Shown in pieces: positions 36,183-44,682 of a stretch of 64,000 nt of DNA. The notes below the pieces were generated by a model. The model searched no databases, had not been told where the DNA came from, and saw nothing but the letters and a program-made list of their open reading frames with translations. Positions within the stretch are counted from its first letter, which is position 1. Every line of letters starts with the position of its first letter. The position numbers were made by a program, and so were the translations under genes. Source of the stretch: Harryflintia acetispora (GTDB lineage Bacteria > Bacillota > Clostridia > Oscillospirales > Ruminococcaceae); the NCBI GenBank assembly GCA_004340125.1, contig SLUK01000002.1, forward strand, positions 350,636-414,635. Reading direction: 5' to 3'.

Positions 36183-36968
36183 TTAATAGGGCTCAAATTT
36201 CTGCACGATCGCGTTGGCGGTCTCGGTGCCGCTGTAAAGGCAGCGCGGGATGTCCCAGCCCTGCATGACCCCATACATGAAGCCGGCCACAAAGCTGTCC
36301 CCCGCCCCGACGGTGTTGACCACCTCGGCCGGGATGGCGGGCTGCTCATAAAAGCGTTCCCCGTCGTAGCAAAGGCTCCCGTTTTCCCCCAGGGTTGCGG
36401 TCACAATCCCCGCGCCCAAAGCCTTGGCGCGGCGCAGGTAGTCCTCGATGAAGGAGTCCCGGCGCTCGTAGGACAGGAACGCGTAATCGGTCTCCTTCAT
36501 AATTGCATCGGTGTTTTCCCGCTTTTGGTAGTGCACCGAGAAGTCGAAGATCACCTTCACCCCGGCCTTGCGAAATTCCTGGAGCTGGGGAGCGATCCTC
36601 CCGTCATAGTCGGTGTGCAGGTATTCATGCTGTTTGATGAAAGCGACGTCTTCCGGCGTCAGGGCAAAGTCCGCCATCACGCCGCGGTGGTTATACAGAT
36701 GAACCCGGTCGTTCCCGTTTAACCCCATCTCCATCAGCGAGGTCTTCCCCTCCCGCACATGCAGGTGGGAGGCGTCGATCCCGTAATGCTTTAGTACCTC
36801 GAACATCTCCTTGCCGTACTCGTCGTTCCCCACCGCGCTGACCACCGAAGCGGATATCCCCTTCTTGGCCAGGTTGATCACGCAGTCCACCCCGTTGCCG
36901 GTGGGATAACGGCGGCCGAGCTCCTTGTACTCGTCGATACAGCAAAATCCGACGGCTGCAATTTTCAT
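36183..36968 (-). CDS. FrlD-like PfkB family sugar kinase, copy 1
   Basis: 261 residues of the ribokinase/PfkB family; the start (AAVGFCCIDEY), the internal pattern (ADFALTPEDVAFI) and NTVGAGDSFVAGF near the C-terminus resemble FrlD, fructoselysine 6-kinase. The Asp in GAGD is the catalytic base. The ATG at 36968 gives the usual N-terminus; an ATG at 36980 is nearly adjacent to AAAGGA. In the FrlBCD pathway the kinase phosphorylates the Amadori compound on the sugar carbon 6. Confidence 0.85.
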   Translation of the reverse strand: MKIAAVGFCCIDEYKELGRRYPTGNGVDCVINLAKKGISASVVSAVGNDEYGKEMFEVLKHYGIDASHLHVREGKTSLMEMGLNGNDRVHLYNHRGVMADFALTPEDVAFIKQHEYLHTDYDGRIAPQLQEFRKAGVKVIFDFSVHYQKRENTDAIMKETDYAFLSYERRDSFIEDYLRRAKALGAGIVTATLGENGSLCYDGERFYEQPAIPAEVVNTVGAGDSFVAGFMYGVMQGWDIPRCLYSGTETANAIVQKFEPY

Positions 36969-37040
36969 TTGAATGACCATTCCTTTCTGGACGTTTCGTG
37001 CCGGTATCGCTGCGCGAAATTGCCGCCCTCCCGGAACCGT

Positions 37041-37874
37041 TTACTCAATATAGGGTTTGACCCGCTCGAAGCTGCGCTTCATCGCGGGCTCGGGGTCGAA
37101 GAGGTAGCTGTCGTGGGCCAGCTCGAAGGTCACGGTGTACTGGTAATCCCGCTCGCAGAGCGTCTTCATGTCCTCGTCCAGTGGCAGCTCGCCGTCCCCC
37201 CAGGCCATATGCCCGGTGGGCGCGCCGTCCACCAGGTGCACATGGATCAGGTCCTGGCCGAACGCGTCGAGATAGTCCGCCATCGTCTCCCCCATCAGAT
37301 GCATGGGTACGGTGTCCACCATCGCCTTGATGTTCGGGTGCCGAAGCTCGCTCAGCATTTTTTTAAGCGCCGGGAGGGAATAGACCAGGTTGCTCTCCAC
37401 ATGCTGCAAATTCTCCAGCGCGATGGTCATCCCCAGATGCTGGGCATACTCCCCGAGCTCGAAGAGGGATTCCCTTGAGTACTTCCAGGCCTCCTCCTTA
37501 TCGTAGTCCTCGTAGGCCCAGCCGCTGGTCATCAGCACCTTGCGGGTACCGAGCTTGTAGGCGGCGTAGATGTTCTTGCGGAAAAACTCGACGCTCTTCT
37601 CCCGGATGTCCCTCTCGGGCGATGCGATATTGTAGGTGTAGAGCAGCTGCTCCGGGGTGTAGCAGTTGAGGCGCAGGCCCCGCTCCTCGATCATTTTTTT
37701 GACCTCCCCGACGGGCGGGTGGGAGATGTCGTCGATATACTGGTGCGGGAAGCCGCCCCAAAACTCTATGCTCTCGGTCCCGACCCGGACCATCGAGTCC
37801 AGGAAATACTTCAGGGAGAAGAATTTATAGCAGATATTCATGCCGGCGATCTTGTTCTTTTTAAGCTTGTTCAA
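37041..37874 (-). CDS. FrlC-like sugar epimerase/isomerase, copy 2
   Basis: 277 residues, paralogue of the 35322 gene with the same metal set (ALENLQHVES, AMVDTVP, HVHLVDGAP, TFELAHD) and FrlC-like IEFWGGFPHQ. TTG start at 37874, seven bases after AAAGGGG. Together with kinase copy 2 it forms a pair equivalent to the following kinase/epimerase pair. Confidence 0.85.
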   Translation of the reverse strand: MNKLKKNKIAGMNICYKFFSLKYFLDSMVRVGTESIEFWGGFPHQYIDDISHPPVGEVKKMIEERGLRLNCYTPEQLLYTYNIASPERDIREKSVEFFRKNIYAAYKLGTRKVLMTSGWAYEDYDKEEAWKYSRESLFELGEYAQHLGMTIALENLQHVESNLVYSLPALKKMLSELRHPNIKAMVDTVPMHLMGETMADYLDAFGQDLIHVHLVDGAPTGHMAWGDGELPLDEDMKTLCERDYQYTVTFELAHDSYLFDPEPAMKRSFERVKPYIE

Positions 37875-37896
37875 GTTTTTGCCCCTTTCCGTTCAA

Positions 37897-38679
37897 TCAA
37901 TAGGGATCGAAGAGCTGGATGATTTTGGCGGACATCTCGGCTCCGCTGCGCAGGCAGCCGGGCACGTCCTGTCCCCCAATCACCCCGTAGGTGTAGCCCG
38001 AAATGAAGCTGTCCCCGGCCCCCACGGTGTTCACCACCGTCACCGGCAGCGCCTCCTGCAGGTAGTACTTCTTCCCGTCATAGGCTATGCTCCCGTGCTC
38101 GCCTAAGGTCGCGATCGCGACTTTTAAGCCCTTTTCGCAGCAGTCCTTCAGATACTCCCGGATGAAATCATCATCCTGCTTGTAGGAGAAGAAGCCGTAG
38201 TCCACATAGGGCAGCAGCTTCTGGATCTCGGGATCGTCAAGGTCGGTGGCGAAGTCGTAGACGATCGTCTTCCCCCACTCCTTGAAGGTCTTCATATACT
38301 GGTTGACGTTCCCCCAGATCACGCTGTGGATCACGTCATACCCCTTGATGAACTCGAGGTCCTCTTTTGTCAGGTCGAAGTCCGCGAAGACCCCCGGGTC
38401 GCTGATGGTATGCAGCCGGTCGTTTCCCACCAGCTGCATGAGCACCGTGCCCGTCTTCCCCTCCTTGCGGTGCAGGTGGCTGACATCCACGTCGTACTTT
38501 TTGAGCATTTCAATCAATTCGTCGCCATAGTGGTCGGTGCCCGTCAGGCTGACGACTGTGACCTCCACGCCGAGCTTACGGATATTCACCGCGAAATCCA
38601 CACAGTTCCCCGTCGGGTAATATCGGTTTTGTTCCTTGTAAATATCGATGCAGTTGTCGCCTACTGCGGCTACTCTCAT
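37897..38679 (-). CDS. FrlD-like PfkB family sugar kinase, copy 2
   Basis: 260 residues, close in pattern to FrlD: AAVGDNCIDIY at the start, PTGNCVDFAVN in the sugar-binding region, HSVIWGN, and NTVGAGDSFISGY. ATG at 38679 with GGGAGG seven bases upstream; a longer upstream frame reads through the intercistronic hairpin and is not used. Diverged from copy 1, so the two may differ in substrate. Confidence 0.87.
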   Translation of the reverse strand: MRVAAVGDNCIDIYKEQNRYYPTGNCVDFAVNIRKLGVEVTVVSLTGTDHYGDELIEMLKKYDVDVSHLHRKEGKTGTVLMQLVGNDRLHTISDPGVFADFDLTKEDLEFIKGYDVIHSVIWGNVNQYMKTFKEWGKTIVYDFATDLDDPEIQKLLPYVDYGFFSYKQDDDFIREYLKDCCEKGLKVAIATLGEHGSIAYDGKKYYLQEALPVTVVNTVGAGDSFISGYTYGVIGGQDVPGCLRSGAEMSAKIIQLFDPY

Positions 38680-38715
38680 CGTGAATCCTCCCTTTCTAGG
38701 CAGTTGTCCGGCAGT

Positions 38716-38738
38716 GTCCGGCTCCTTTGGAGCCGGAC
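38716..38738 (-). promoter_or_regulatory. Intercistronic stem-loop between yjbQ copy 2 and kinase copy 2
   Basis: GTCCGGCTCC, loop TTT, GGAGCCGGAC: a perfect ten-bp stem without a T-run. It divides the hydrolase/yjbQ pair from the kinase/epimerase genes and could set relative expression by transcript processing. Confidence 0.5.
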
Positions 38739-38758
38739 GCCGTCTAATGGTGAAGGGG

Positions 38759-39190
38759 TTATTCCCCCACAACCTGCATATAGACCGTGCGGTCCTGGAT
38801 TCCATCGAACTCGGCGAAGTAGATCTCCTGCGCCCGGCCGCGCACCACCTTCCCGTCCTTGACCGGGAAGTACGCGAAGTAGTTACAGAGCATGCTCTTC
38901 AGATGTCCCGGGCAGTTCCCGCCCGTCGCACCGTAGCTCGGTAGGAAGTGGTTGTGCGCATACTGCGCGTCCTTCGGTACCATCTCCTCGAGCTTCTCCT
39001 CGATGTCCGTCTCGAGGCAGGGCAGGCTCTCGTTGACGATGATACTCGTCGTCGTGTGGGCGGTCATCACATAGACCATCCCCTCATTGACCCCGCTCTC
39101 CTCCACAAACTTATGTACCCGCTCGGTGATGTTGATCATATCGAATTCGTTCTTGGTGCGCAGCTCAAACGAGTCCAGTTTCATTTTCAT
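38759..39190 (-). CDS. YjbQ family (UPF0047) protein, copy 2
   Basis: 143 residues, same family motifs as copy 1 (AHTTTSIIVNE, PGHLKSML, EIYFAEFDG). GGAGG is ten bases before the ATG and overlaps the end of the hydrolase gene five bases away, so the pair is tightly coupled. Repetition of the hydrolase-YjbQ pair in both halves of the operon argues that the two proteins work together. Confidence 0.86.
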   Translation of the reverse strand: MKMKLDSFELRTKNEFDMINITERVHKFVEESGVNEGMVYVMTAHTTTSIIVNESLPCLETDIEEKLEEMVPKDAQYAHNHFLPSYGATGGNCPGHLKSMLCNYFAYFPVKDGKVVRGRAQEIYFAEFDGIQDRTVYMQVVGE

Positions 39191-39195
39191 GGCCT

Positions 39196-40047
39196 TTAGT
39201 CCTCCATCCCTAAGAATTTCATCGCGTTGCCGCCCAGGACCTTCGCAAGCGTTCTTTCACGCAGCCCCAGCTTCTCGAGCCCGTACTTCATGTCCTCTTC
39301 CCCGAAGCGCGGCGAGTTCGAGCCGAACATCACCTTATCCGAGAACATGTTTTCAATCCACAGCGGGCTGAGGTCCACCTTGAAGATCTGGTGGAAGAAG
39401 TCCTTCGCCCGGTCGCAATAGAGCATGGAGGTGTCGGCGTAGACGTTCGGGTACTTGAGCAGCATCATCGCGGTGTCCTGCACCCAGGGCCAGCCGAAGT
39501 GCGCCAGGCCGATCCGGAGTTCCGGATACTCGATGGCCACCTCCTCGAAGCACAGGGGCTTCGAGTACTTCGCCGGGGTGTTCGGCTCCCAGGAGGTCCC
39601 GCAATGGAACAGGATGGGCTTGCCGTATTCGATGCATTTCTCGTAGACCGGCTTCATGATCGAATCGGTGGGATAGAACTTCTGCTTCGAGGGGTTGAGC
39701 TTGAGCCCCGAGAGCCCCAGCTCCCCGAAGGCGTGGTCCAGCTCCTTTATGGCGTCCTCCCGGTAGGGGTCCACGCTGGCAAAGCCGATGAAGCGCTCCG
39801 GCGCCTCCCCGACGAGTTTCTTCATCTCGTCATTCGAGACGATGGTGCAGCCGTACTGCGTGGTCAGATCCAGCGGCAGCAGCACCCGCTTGTCGATCCC
39901 CGCGTGGTCCATCTGGAACAGCGCCATCGAGATGTCGCTGTATCCCAGGAACTCCCGCCCCATGATCTCCTTGCGCTGCCGGGTCACCTCGTCCCCCTTG
40001 TACATTGGCTCCATGAATTCCGCATGCGTATGTACGTCGATTACCAT
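39196..40047 (-). CDS. Amidohydrolase-superfamily TIM-barrel protein, copy 2
   Basis: 283 residues, the same length as copy 1. Motifs DVHTH (HxH), LFHCGTSWEPN, HFGWPW and KVMFGSNSPRF. The last again has Asn where the family usually has Asp. GAGAGGAG precedes the ATG. It is the first enzyme gene after the transporter genes, with a 153-base gap containing a TACAAT hexamer but no convincing -35. Confidence 0.86.
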   Translation of the reverse strand: MVIDVHTHAEFMEPMYKGDEVTRQRKEIMGREFLGYSDISMALFQMDHAGIDKRVLLPLDLTTQYGCTIVSNDEMKKLVGEAPERFIGFASVDPYREDAIKELDHAFGELGLSGLKLNPSKQKFYPTDSIMKPVYEKCIEYGKPILFHCGTSWEPNTPAKYSKPLCFEEVAIEYPELRIGLAHFGWPWVQDTAMMLLKYPNVYADTSMLYCDRAKDFFHQIFKVDLSPLWIENMFSDKVMFGSNSPRFGEEDMKYGLEKLGLRERTLAKVLGGNAMKFLGMED

Positions 40048-40200
40048 TTATTCTTGCTCCTCTCCTGTTGTTTGGGTTCTTTGTAACTCAGATTTGTCCG
40101 AATCTCTCCTTATAAAAAGAATAGGAAAAACCGGCGATTCAGGATTGTACTTTATTCGGTAATTTTGAAGAATATTTTGAAGAAATTTTCCAGACGTTTT

Positions 40201-41052
40201 TTAGCCCTTGACGGCGCCCGAGGCCAGACCCTCGACAATGTAGCGCTGCATCAGCAAAAAGATGATGACAACCGGGGCCACGGCAAGGCACCCGAAGGCC
40301 ATCGCCCGGCTCCATTCGATCCCGTAGCGGCCCACCACGTTATAAATACCGGTGGTCACCGGCCACTTGGAAGCGTCGTTGACGAAGGTCAGGCTGTACA
40401 TCATGTCCGCGTAACCGAACAGGAACGAGAACACGAAGGACACCACCACGCCGGTCGAGGCGATGGGCAGCATGACCCTGAAAAAGGAGGTCAGCGGGTT
40501 GCACCCGTCGATCAGGGCCGCGTCGTCCACCTCCTTGGGGATGTTGAGGAAGTAGGTGCGCAGCATCAAAATGGAAAACGGAATGGCGGTGGTGCAATTG
40601 GCGAAGATGGGCGCCCAGTAGGTGTTGTAAATCCCGATGTGCTTGAAAATGATAAAGTTGGGCACCAGGGTGAAGACCTGCGGCAGCATCTGGGAAACCA
40701 GGAACAGGAAAATAATCGATTTTTTAAATTTGATGTCATACCGCGCAAGCCCATAGGATGCCAGGGTGGAGAGCACCACCGAGATGGCCATGGTCGCCAG
40801 GGAGATCACCATGCTGTTCTTAAACGACGGGATGATCGGGAAGCTCTCCACCATGGTCAGCTGAGAGATATAGGCGTTCAGCGTCGGATGCGGCGGCAGC
40901 ATGTAGGGCGGCCGCGCAAAAATCTCAGTCTCGGTCTTGAGCGAACAGGTAAACATCCAATACAGCGGGAAGAGCATGATGATGAAAAGGATCACCGCGA
41001 TAATGATGGGGATCACCCTGCCCGCTCTTCTTTTAAAACGGTAACTGAACAT
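40201..41052 (-). CDS. Carbohydrate ABC transporter permease (MalG type)
   Basis: 283 residues, six membrane spans, with the cytoplasmic EAA loop (EVDDAALIDGCNPLTSFFRVMLP) of CUT1 permeases. Its start overlaps the stop of the upstream permease by one base (TAATG). No ATPase gene is present; Firmicutes often share one MsmX-type ATPase among several such transporters. Confidence 0.92.
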   Translation of the reverse strand: MFSYRFKRRAGRVIPIIIAVILFIIMLFPLYWMFTCSLKTETEIFARPPYMLPPHPTLNAYISQLTMVESFPIIPSFKNSMVISLATMAISVVLSTLASYGLARYDIKFKKSIIFLFLVSQMLPQVFTLVPNFIIFKHIGIYNTYWAPIFANCTTAIPFSILMLRTYFLNIPKEVDDAALIDGCNPLTSFFRVMLPIASTGVVVSFVFSFLFGYADMMYSLTFVNDASKWPVTTGIYNVVGRYGIEWSRAMAFGCLAVAPVVIIFLLMQRYIVEGLASGAVKG

Positions 41053-41960
41053 TACATCAGCTCCTCCTTTCCAATGGTCTTGGTATAGAACAGGCCGATG
41101 ACGAAGAGGATCAAAAACAGGATGTTGGCGATCGCACCGCCCTCGCTGAAATTAAACTCCATGAAGGACCGCCGGTAGGAGTAGATGCTCATCAGCTCGG
41201 TGGAATAGACCGGGCCGCCGGTGGTCATGACGTAGATCAGCTCGAAGCATTTAAAGGTGTAGACGAAGCCGAGCACCAGCACCGCCTCGATGGAGGATTT
41301 CATCATCGGCAGGGTGATCTTGAAGAACTTCTGGATGCTGTTGGCTCCGTCGATGACCGCGCTTTCGTAAATCTCGGTCGGGATGGTGGTCAGACCTGAA
41401 AGCAGCAAAATCATGTTGAAGGGGATGCCCGACCAGGTGTTGGTAATGATGACCGACCACATGGCGGTATCCGGTTTGAGGAGCCACTCGATCGGCTCCT
41501 GGATCAGCCCGAGGCTGAGACCCAGCTCGTTGAAGATGCCGCCGCTGGTGGCGAACATGAATTTAAAAAGAATCGCGGTGACCGTCGCGGGCATGATGTA
41601 GCTGATCATAGTCAGCCCGCTGATCGGCTTGAGGCATTTGGCCGGGCCGTTAAAGAGGATGGCCAGCGCAAAGCCGATGGTAAACTGGAAGAAGATACAC
41701 CCCACCGTGAAAATCAGGGTGTTCTTTAAGGACTTGAGCAGATACTGGCTCCCGATCACATTCTTATAGTTTTGAAACCCGATCCACTCCTTGTGGGGGG
41801 ACATCAGGGTCATCACGTCGACCTGCTGGAAGGAAAGGATAAAGTTGTAGACGATTGGGAAGACGATGAATACCCCCATGAACAGCAGCGCGGGTAACAC
41901 AAAGCCATAGCCCACCCGGTCGGTATTCAGGTAATGTTTTTTCTTTCTCACGGTTATCAC
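41052..41960 (-). CDS. Carbohydrate ABC transporter permease (MalF type)
   Basis: 302 residues with six membrane spans and the EAA loop EIYESAVIDGANSIQKFFKITLP. It forms a heterodimer with the MalG-type partner. The 259-base gap to the binding-protein gene contains no gene; it holds a small GC hairpin near 42031. Confidence 0.92.
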   Translation of the reverse strand: MITVRKKKHYLNTDRVGYGFVLPALLFMGVFIVFPIVYNFILSFQQVDVMTLMSPHKEWIGFQNYKNVIGSQYLLKSLKNTLIFTVGCIFFQFTIGFALAILFNGPAKCLKPISGLTMISYIMPATVTAILFKFMFATSGGIFNELGLSLGLIQEPIEWLLKPDTAMWSVIITNTWSGIPFNMILLLSGLTTIPTEIYESAVIDGANSIQKFFKITLPMMKSSIEAVLVLGFVYTFKCFELIYVMTTGGPVYSTELMSIYSYRRSFMEFNFSEGGAIANILFLILFVIGLFYTKTIGKEELM

Positions 41961-42219
41961 CTCAATTTCCTAAAATCTTTCATCCGTCAAAAGCACATGC
42001 GCTCCCTTCCCGTAATGATCCGCCATGAAGCGCCCCGGCGGGGCGGTTTTTCGCATGCTTGGCCGAATTTTGGCAAAAATAAAGCAGAGGGTACAGATCA
42101 TACCGGGGACAAAATGAAAACGGTATAAAATGTACCCTCTACCTCCTACCTCAATTGGAAATGGGGCGCGCCTCGCAAACGGGCCGATCTATCCCCCGCA
42201 CCCCTATGAGATTTTCAGT

Positions 42220-43536
42220 TTATGCTCTGGCCGCGTCGATGACCGCCTGGCCGTTCTTGCACGCCTGGTCGGGAGTGCTTTGCAGGGTCAGGGCCTCCTG
42301 GAGGGCCTGCTGGTAGCCCAGCGAAATTTCAGGCCACTTCGGATCCGCCGGACGGGCGTTGGTATACGGGATCAGGTCGATGACGACCTTCCAGTGCGGA
42401 CGGTCGGTGAAGTCGGGATCGCTCAGGGTCTTCTCGCGCGGGATGAAGTGGCCGGAATCGATGTTCCACTTCTTGTTGCGGTCGTACTCCATGAACCATT
42501 TGAGGAAATCGACCGACTCTTCCTCGCCGTCGCCCTTGACGATCGCAAGGTTCTCGCCGCCGTAGACCGAGCCGTAGGTGGCGTCCTTCGGAATGGCAAA
42601 GTTATCCCACTCGAAGGCGACCGAGCCGTCCTCCTGGCCCTTCTCGAGCCCGCCGATCGCCCAGCAGCCCATGAACATCATGGCGAGGCGGCCGGCCTTG
42701 AACTGGGTCTGCACATCGGACTGGGACCACATGACAACGTCCTTGGGCATCGAGCCGTCCTGCACCATGTCGGCGAGCAGGGTCATGGCCTTGATGCCGG
42801 ATTCGCTGTCGAGCTGGTAGCTGTCGCCGCCGGCGGTGTACTGGAAGGGCAGGTACTGGAAGGTGCCTTCCTCATTGCCCACCGCGCACATACCGAAGCC
42901 GTAGACGCCGTCCTTGGTCAGGGTTTTGGCGTCCGCCTTGAGCTCATCCCAGGTCTCGGGGATTTTGGTGATGCCGGCCGCGTCGAACATATCCTTGTTG
43001 TAGTAAATCTGCATGTTGTTCGAGTTCGCCGGGACCGCGTACATCTTGCCCTCGTAGTAGCAGGTATTGAGGATCTGCTCATAATAGTCGTGGATGTCCT
43101 CGTTGTCCTTCATCTGCTCGGTGATGTCCTTGAACATCCCCATCGCGGAGTAGGCAACACAGTCGCAGTTGTCGATAAACACCATGTTGGGCAGGCTGCC
43201 GGCAGCCGAGCCGACCGAAAGCTGCTTCTTGAAATCGCCGAAGGGCAGCTGCACCGAGGTGACGTTTGCCACATCACTTTGCGCCGAGTACTCGTCGCAG
43301 TACTCCTTGGCCAGGGTGCTCAGGTCGCCGTCATGGTAGTGCCAGAGGGTGAGCTCCTTCTTCTCGCCCGTCGGAGCCGCCTGGCTCTCGGGCGCTTCGC
43401 TGGAAGCCTCGGACGCAGCCGGGGCCGCGCTGCTCGCGGGAGCCTCGGAAGACGAAGCCGCGGGAGAGCCGCCGCAGCCAGCCACCATCGAAGCGAGCAT
43501 GGACGCAGCCAGCAAGAGTGATAGGGTCTTCTTCAT
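42220..43536 (-). CDS. Carbohydrate ABC transporter substrate-binding lipoprotein
   Basis: 438 residues: lipoprotein signal MKKTLSLLLAASMLASMVAGC, a Ser/Ala/Glu-rich linker to about residue 58, then a family-1 extracellular binding protein (LTLWHYHDGD start, AMMFMGCWAIGG and FLKWFM segments). It delivers substrate to the two downstream permeases. GAGGAGG is nine bases before the ATG. First gene of the 11-gene operon. Confidence 0.92.
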   Translation of the reverse strand: MKKTLSLLLAASMLASMVAGCGGSPAASSSEAPASSAAPAASEASSEAPESQAAPTGEKKELTLWHYHDGDLSTLAKEYCDEYSAQSDVANVTSVQLPFGDFKKQLSVGSAAGSLPNMVFIDNCDCVAYSAMGMFKDITEQMKDNEDIHDYYEQILNTCYYEGKMYAVPANSNNMQIYYNKDMFDAAGITKIPETWDELKADAKTLTKDGVYGFGMCAVGNEEGTFQYLPFQYTAGGDSYQLDSESGIKAMTLLADMVQDGSMPKDVVMWSQSDVQTQFKAGRLAMMFMGCWAIGGLEKGQEDGSVAFEWDNFAIPKDATYGSVYGGENLAIVKGDGEEESVDFLKWFMEYDRNKKWNIDSGHFIPREKTLSDPDFTDRPHWKVVIDLIPYTNARPADPKWPEISLGYQQALQEALTLQSTPDQACKNGQAVIDAARA

Positions 43537-43570
43537 GTAGTAAACCTCCTCATGTCTTTACTGAAATATA

Positions 43571-43588
43571 TGTTAACGGACGTTAACA
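43571..43588. promoter_or_regulatory. Perfect palindromic operator of the sugar operon
   Basis: TGTTAACG-GA-CGTTAACA, a perfect 8-2-8 inverted repeat, lies 35-52 bases upstream of the binding-protein start and abuts a TATATT hexamer that could serve as -10 on the minus strand. Size and symmetry fit a LacI- or GntR-type repressor. No such regulator gene is in the window. Confidence 0.6.
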
Positions 43589-44246
43589 CCCAGATAAGGT
43601 GACAAGCAGGAACCCATGTCGAAAGAATGTTTGTACACAATCCTTGCGCAATACACCAGTTGATGCTAGAATATATATATTGGAATAAAATCCCGTTTAT
43701 TCAATATCTTTTTTGTTCCTTATCGCCAACCCGGCGTATCTGGGCGGCTGGAAAAATCCTGAAAGCCGGTCCCTTCGCCGGGGTTAAACGCATTTTGGGT
43801 AAAAAAATAACATCCTCCGCCGGCAGGGGGATGCGCCGCGTACGGCCGCGCATAACCTTTTCGGTGGAAAAAGAATGGTATAACAAACCAGAGGACACGA
43901 AGGCGCCTCCTCCGGTCCCGGCGTTTATTCCGTTTTTATCTCCCCCTATCCGGAGGGAGGTTTCATACAACATATTCCCGGCCGCGGTTCCCCCTTTGGG
44001 ATGGTATCTTGGATCAGAACCGAGGTTTATTTTTATTTCTGCTTTTTCCCGGAATCACAGGAGAATGCGGAAAGGTCAATCTATCCCCTTTTCCCCTTTA
44101 TCATCCTGGATTTTCGTGCATTTTTATTATAATCTTCATTTGTCGAATTGTTAACTGCATTTGTAGTTATTTTCGACATTTTTTACTGTAATGATCTTTT
44201 CTGCAAAGAATAAGGAAGAGAGAACCGGTGGGTTCTTTTATATGAG
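43589..44246. other. Gene-free intergenic stretch
   Basis: About 650 bases between the sugar operon and the divergent HTH gene. A 175-residue frame at 43627-44154 has no ribosome-binding site and implausible composition, so I do not call it. Apart from the operator at its left edge and the inverted repeat near 44141 I see nothing. Confidence 0.6.
44141..44178. repeat. Inverted repeat upstream of the HTH gene
   Basis: TGTCGAA (44141-44147) and TTCGACA (44172-44178), 24 bases between, in an AT-rich promoter-like region about 80 bases before the gene. Could be an operator for the adjacent regulator. Confidence 0.35.
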
Positions 44247-44255
44247 GTGAACGAA

Positions 44256-44600
44256 TTGACCATCAACGAACGCTTTTTTCATCTGCTGGAGGAGTCCCAA
44301 TATACCCAGAAAGAACTCTCTCAGCATACCAAAATATCAGAAAAGACGCTCAGCGCCTGGAAGCGGCGCGGGACCGATCCGCCGGCCCGGTATATATCTG
44401 CAATTGCAGATTTTCTTTCCTGCTCCGAACATTTTCTGCTGACGGGTGAGCAGGAAGCTGTCCCCGCCCCGATTGCCCGGGAAAAGAATGAAGAACAGCT
44501 GCTCGACCTGTTCCGGCAGCTCGACGCGGTGGAACAGGGCCTGATCCTCGGGCGGGCGGCACAGCTTCTCTACCAAAAGCGCCAGGAGCGGCAAGACTGA
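44256..44600 (+). CDS. XRE-family helix-turn-helix regulator
   Basis: 114 residues. Residues about 3-62 form an HTH domain (YTQKELSQHTKISEKTLSAWKRRGTDPP) followed by a helical tail. TTG at 44256 is six bases after GAGGTG; an in-frame GTG at 44247 overlaps that site. Its targets are unknown; the nearby inverted repeat or the neighbouring sugar operon are possibilities. Confidence 0.75.
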   Translation: MTINERFFHLLEESQYTQKELSQHTKISEKTLSAWKRRGTDPPARYISAIADFLSCSEHFLLTGEQEAVPAPIAREKNEEQLLDLFRQLDAVEQGLILGRAAQLLYQKRQERQD

Positions 44601-44635
44601 GCTCCCTTCGGCGGGAAACCCCTTCCAAACGACAA

Positions 44636-44669
44636 AAAAAGGCTGGAACCGATTGGTTCCAGCCTTTTT
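44636..44669. terminator. Bidirectional terminator
   Basis: A 15-bp stem with loop GATT (44651-44654), A-run before and T-run after. It ends both the HTH gene and the convergent rpsB-tsf operon. Confidence 0.85.
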
Positions 44670-44682
44670 CAGCGATTGTTCC

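Noticed and set aside
42031..42046. Small GC hairpin followed by T residues between the permease and binding-protein genes
   Set aside because: The T-run is on the plus strand where nothing is transcribed toward it; as a minus-strand terminator it lacks a T-run.
43627..44154. 175-codon plus-strand frame in the intergenic region
   Set aside because: No ribosome-binding site, irregular composition and no recognisable motif.
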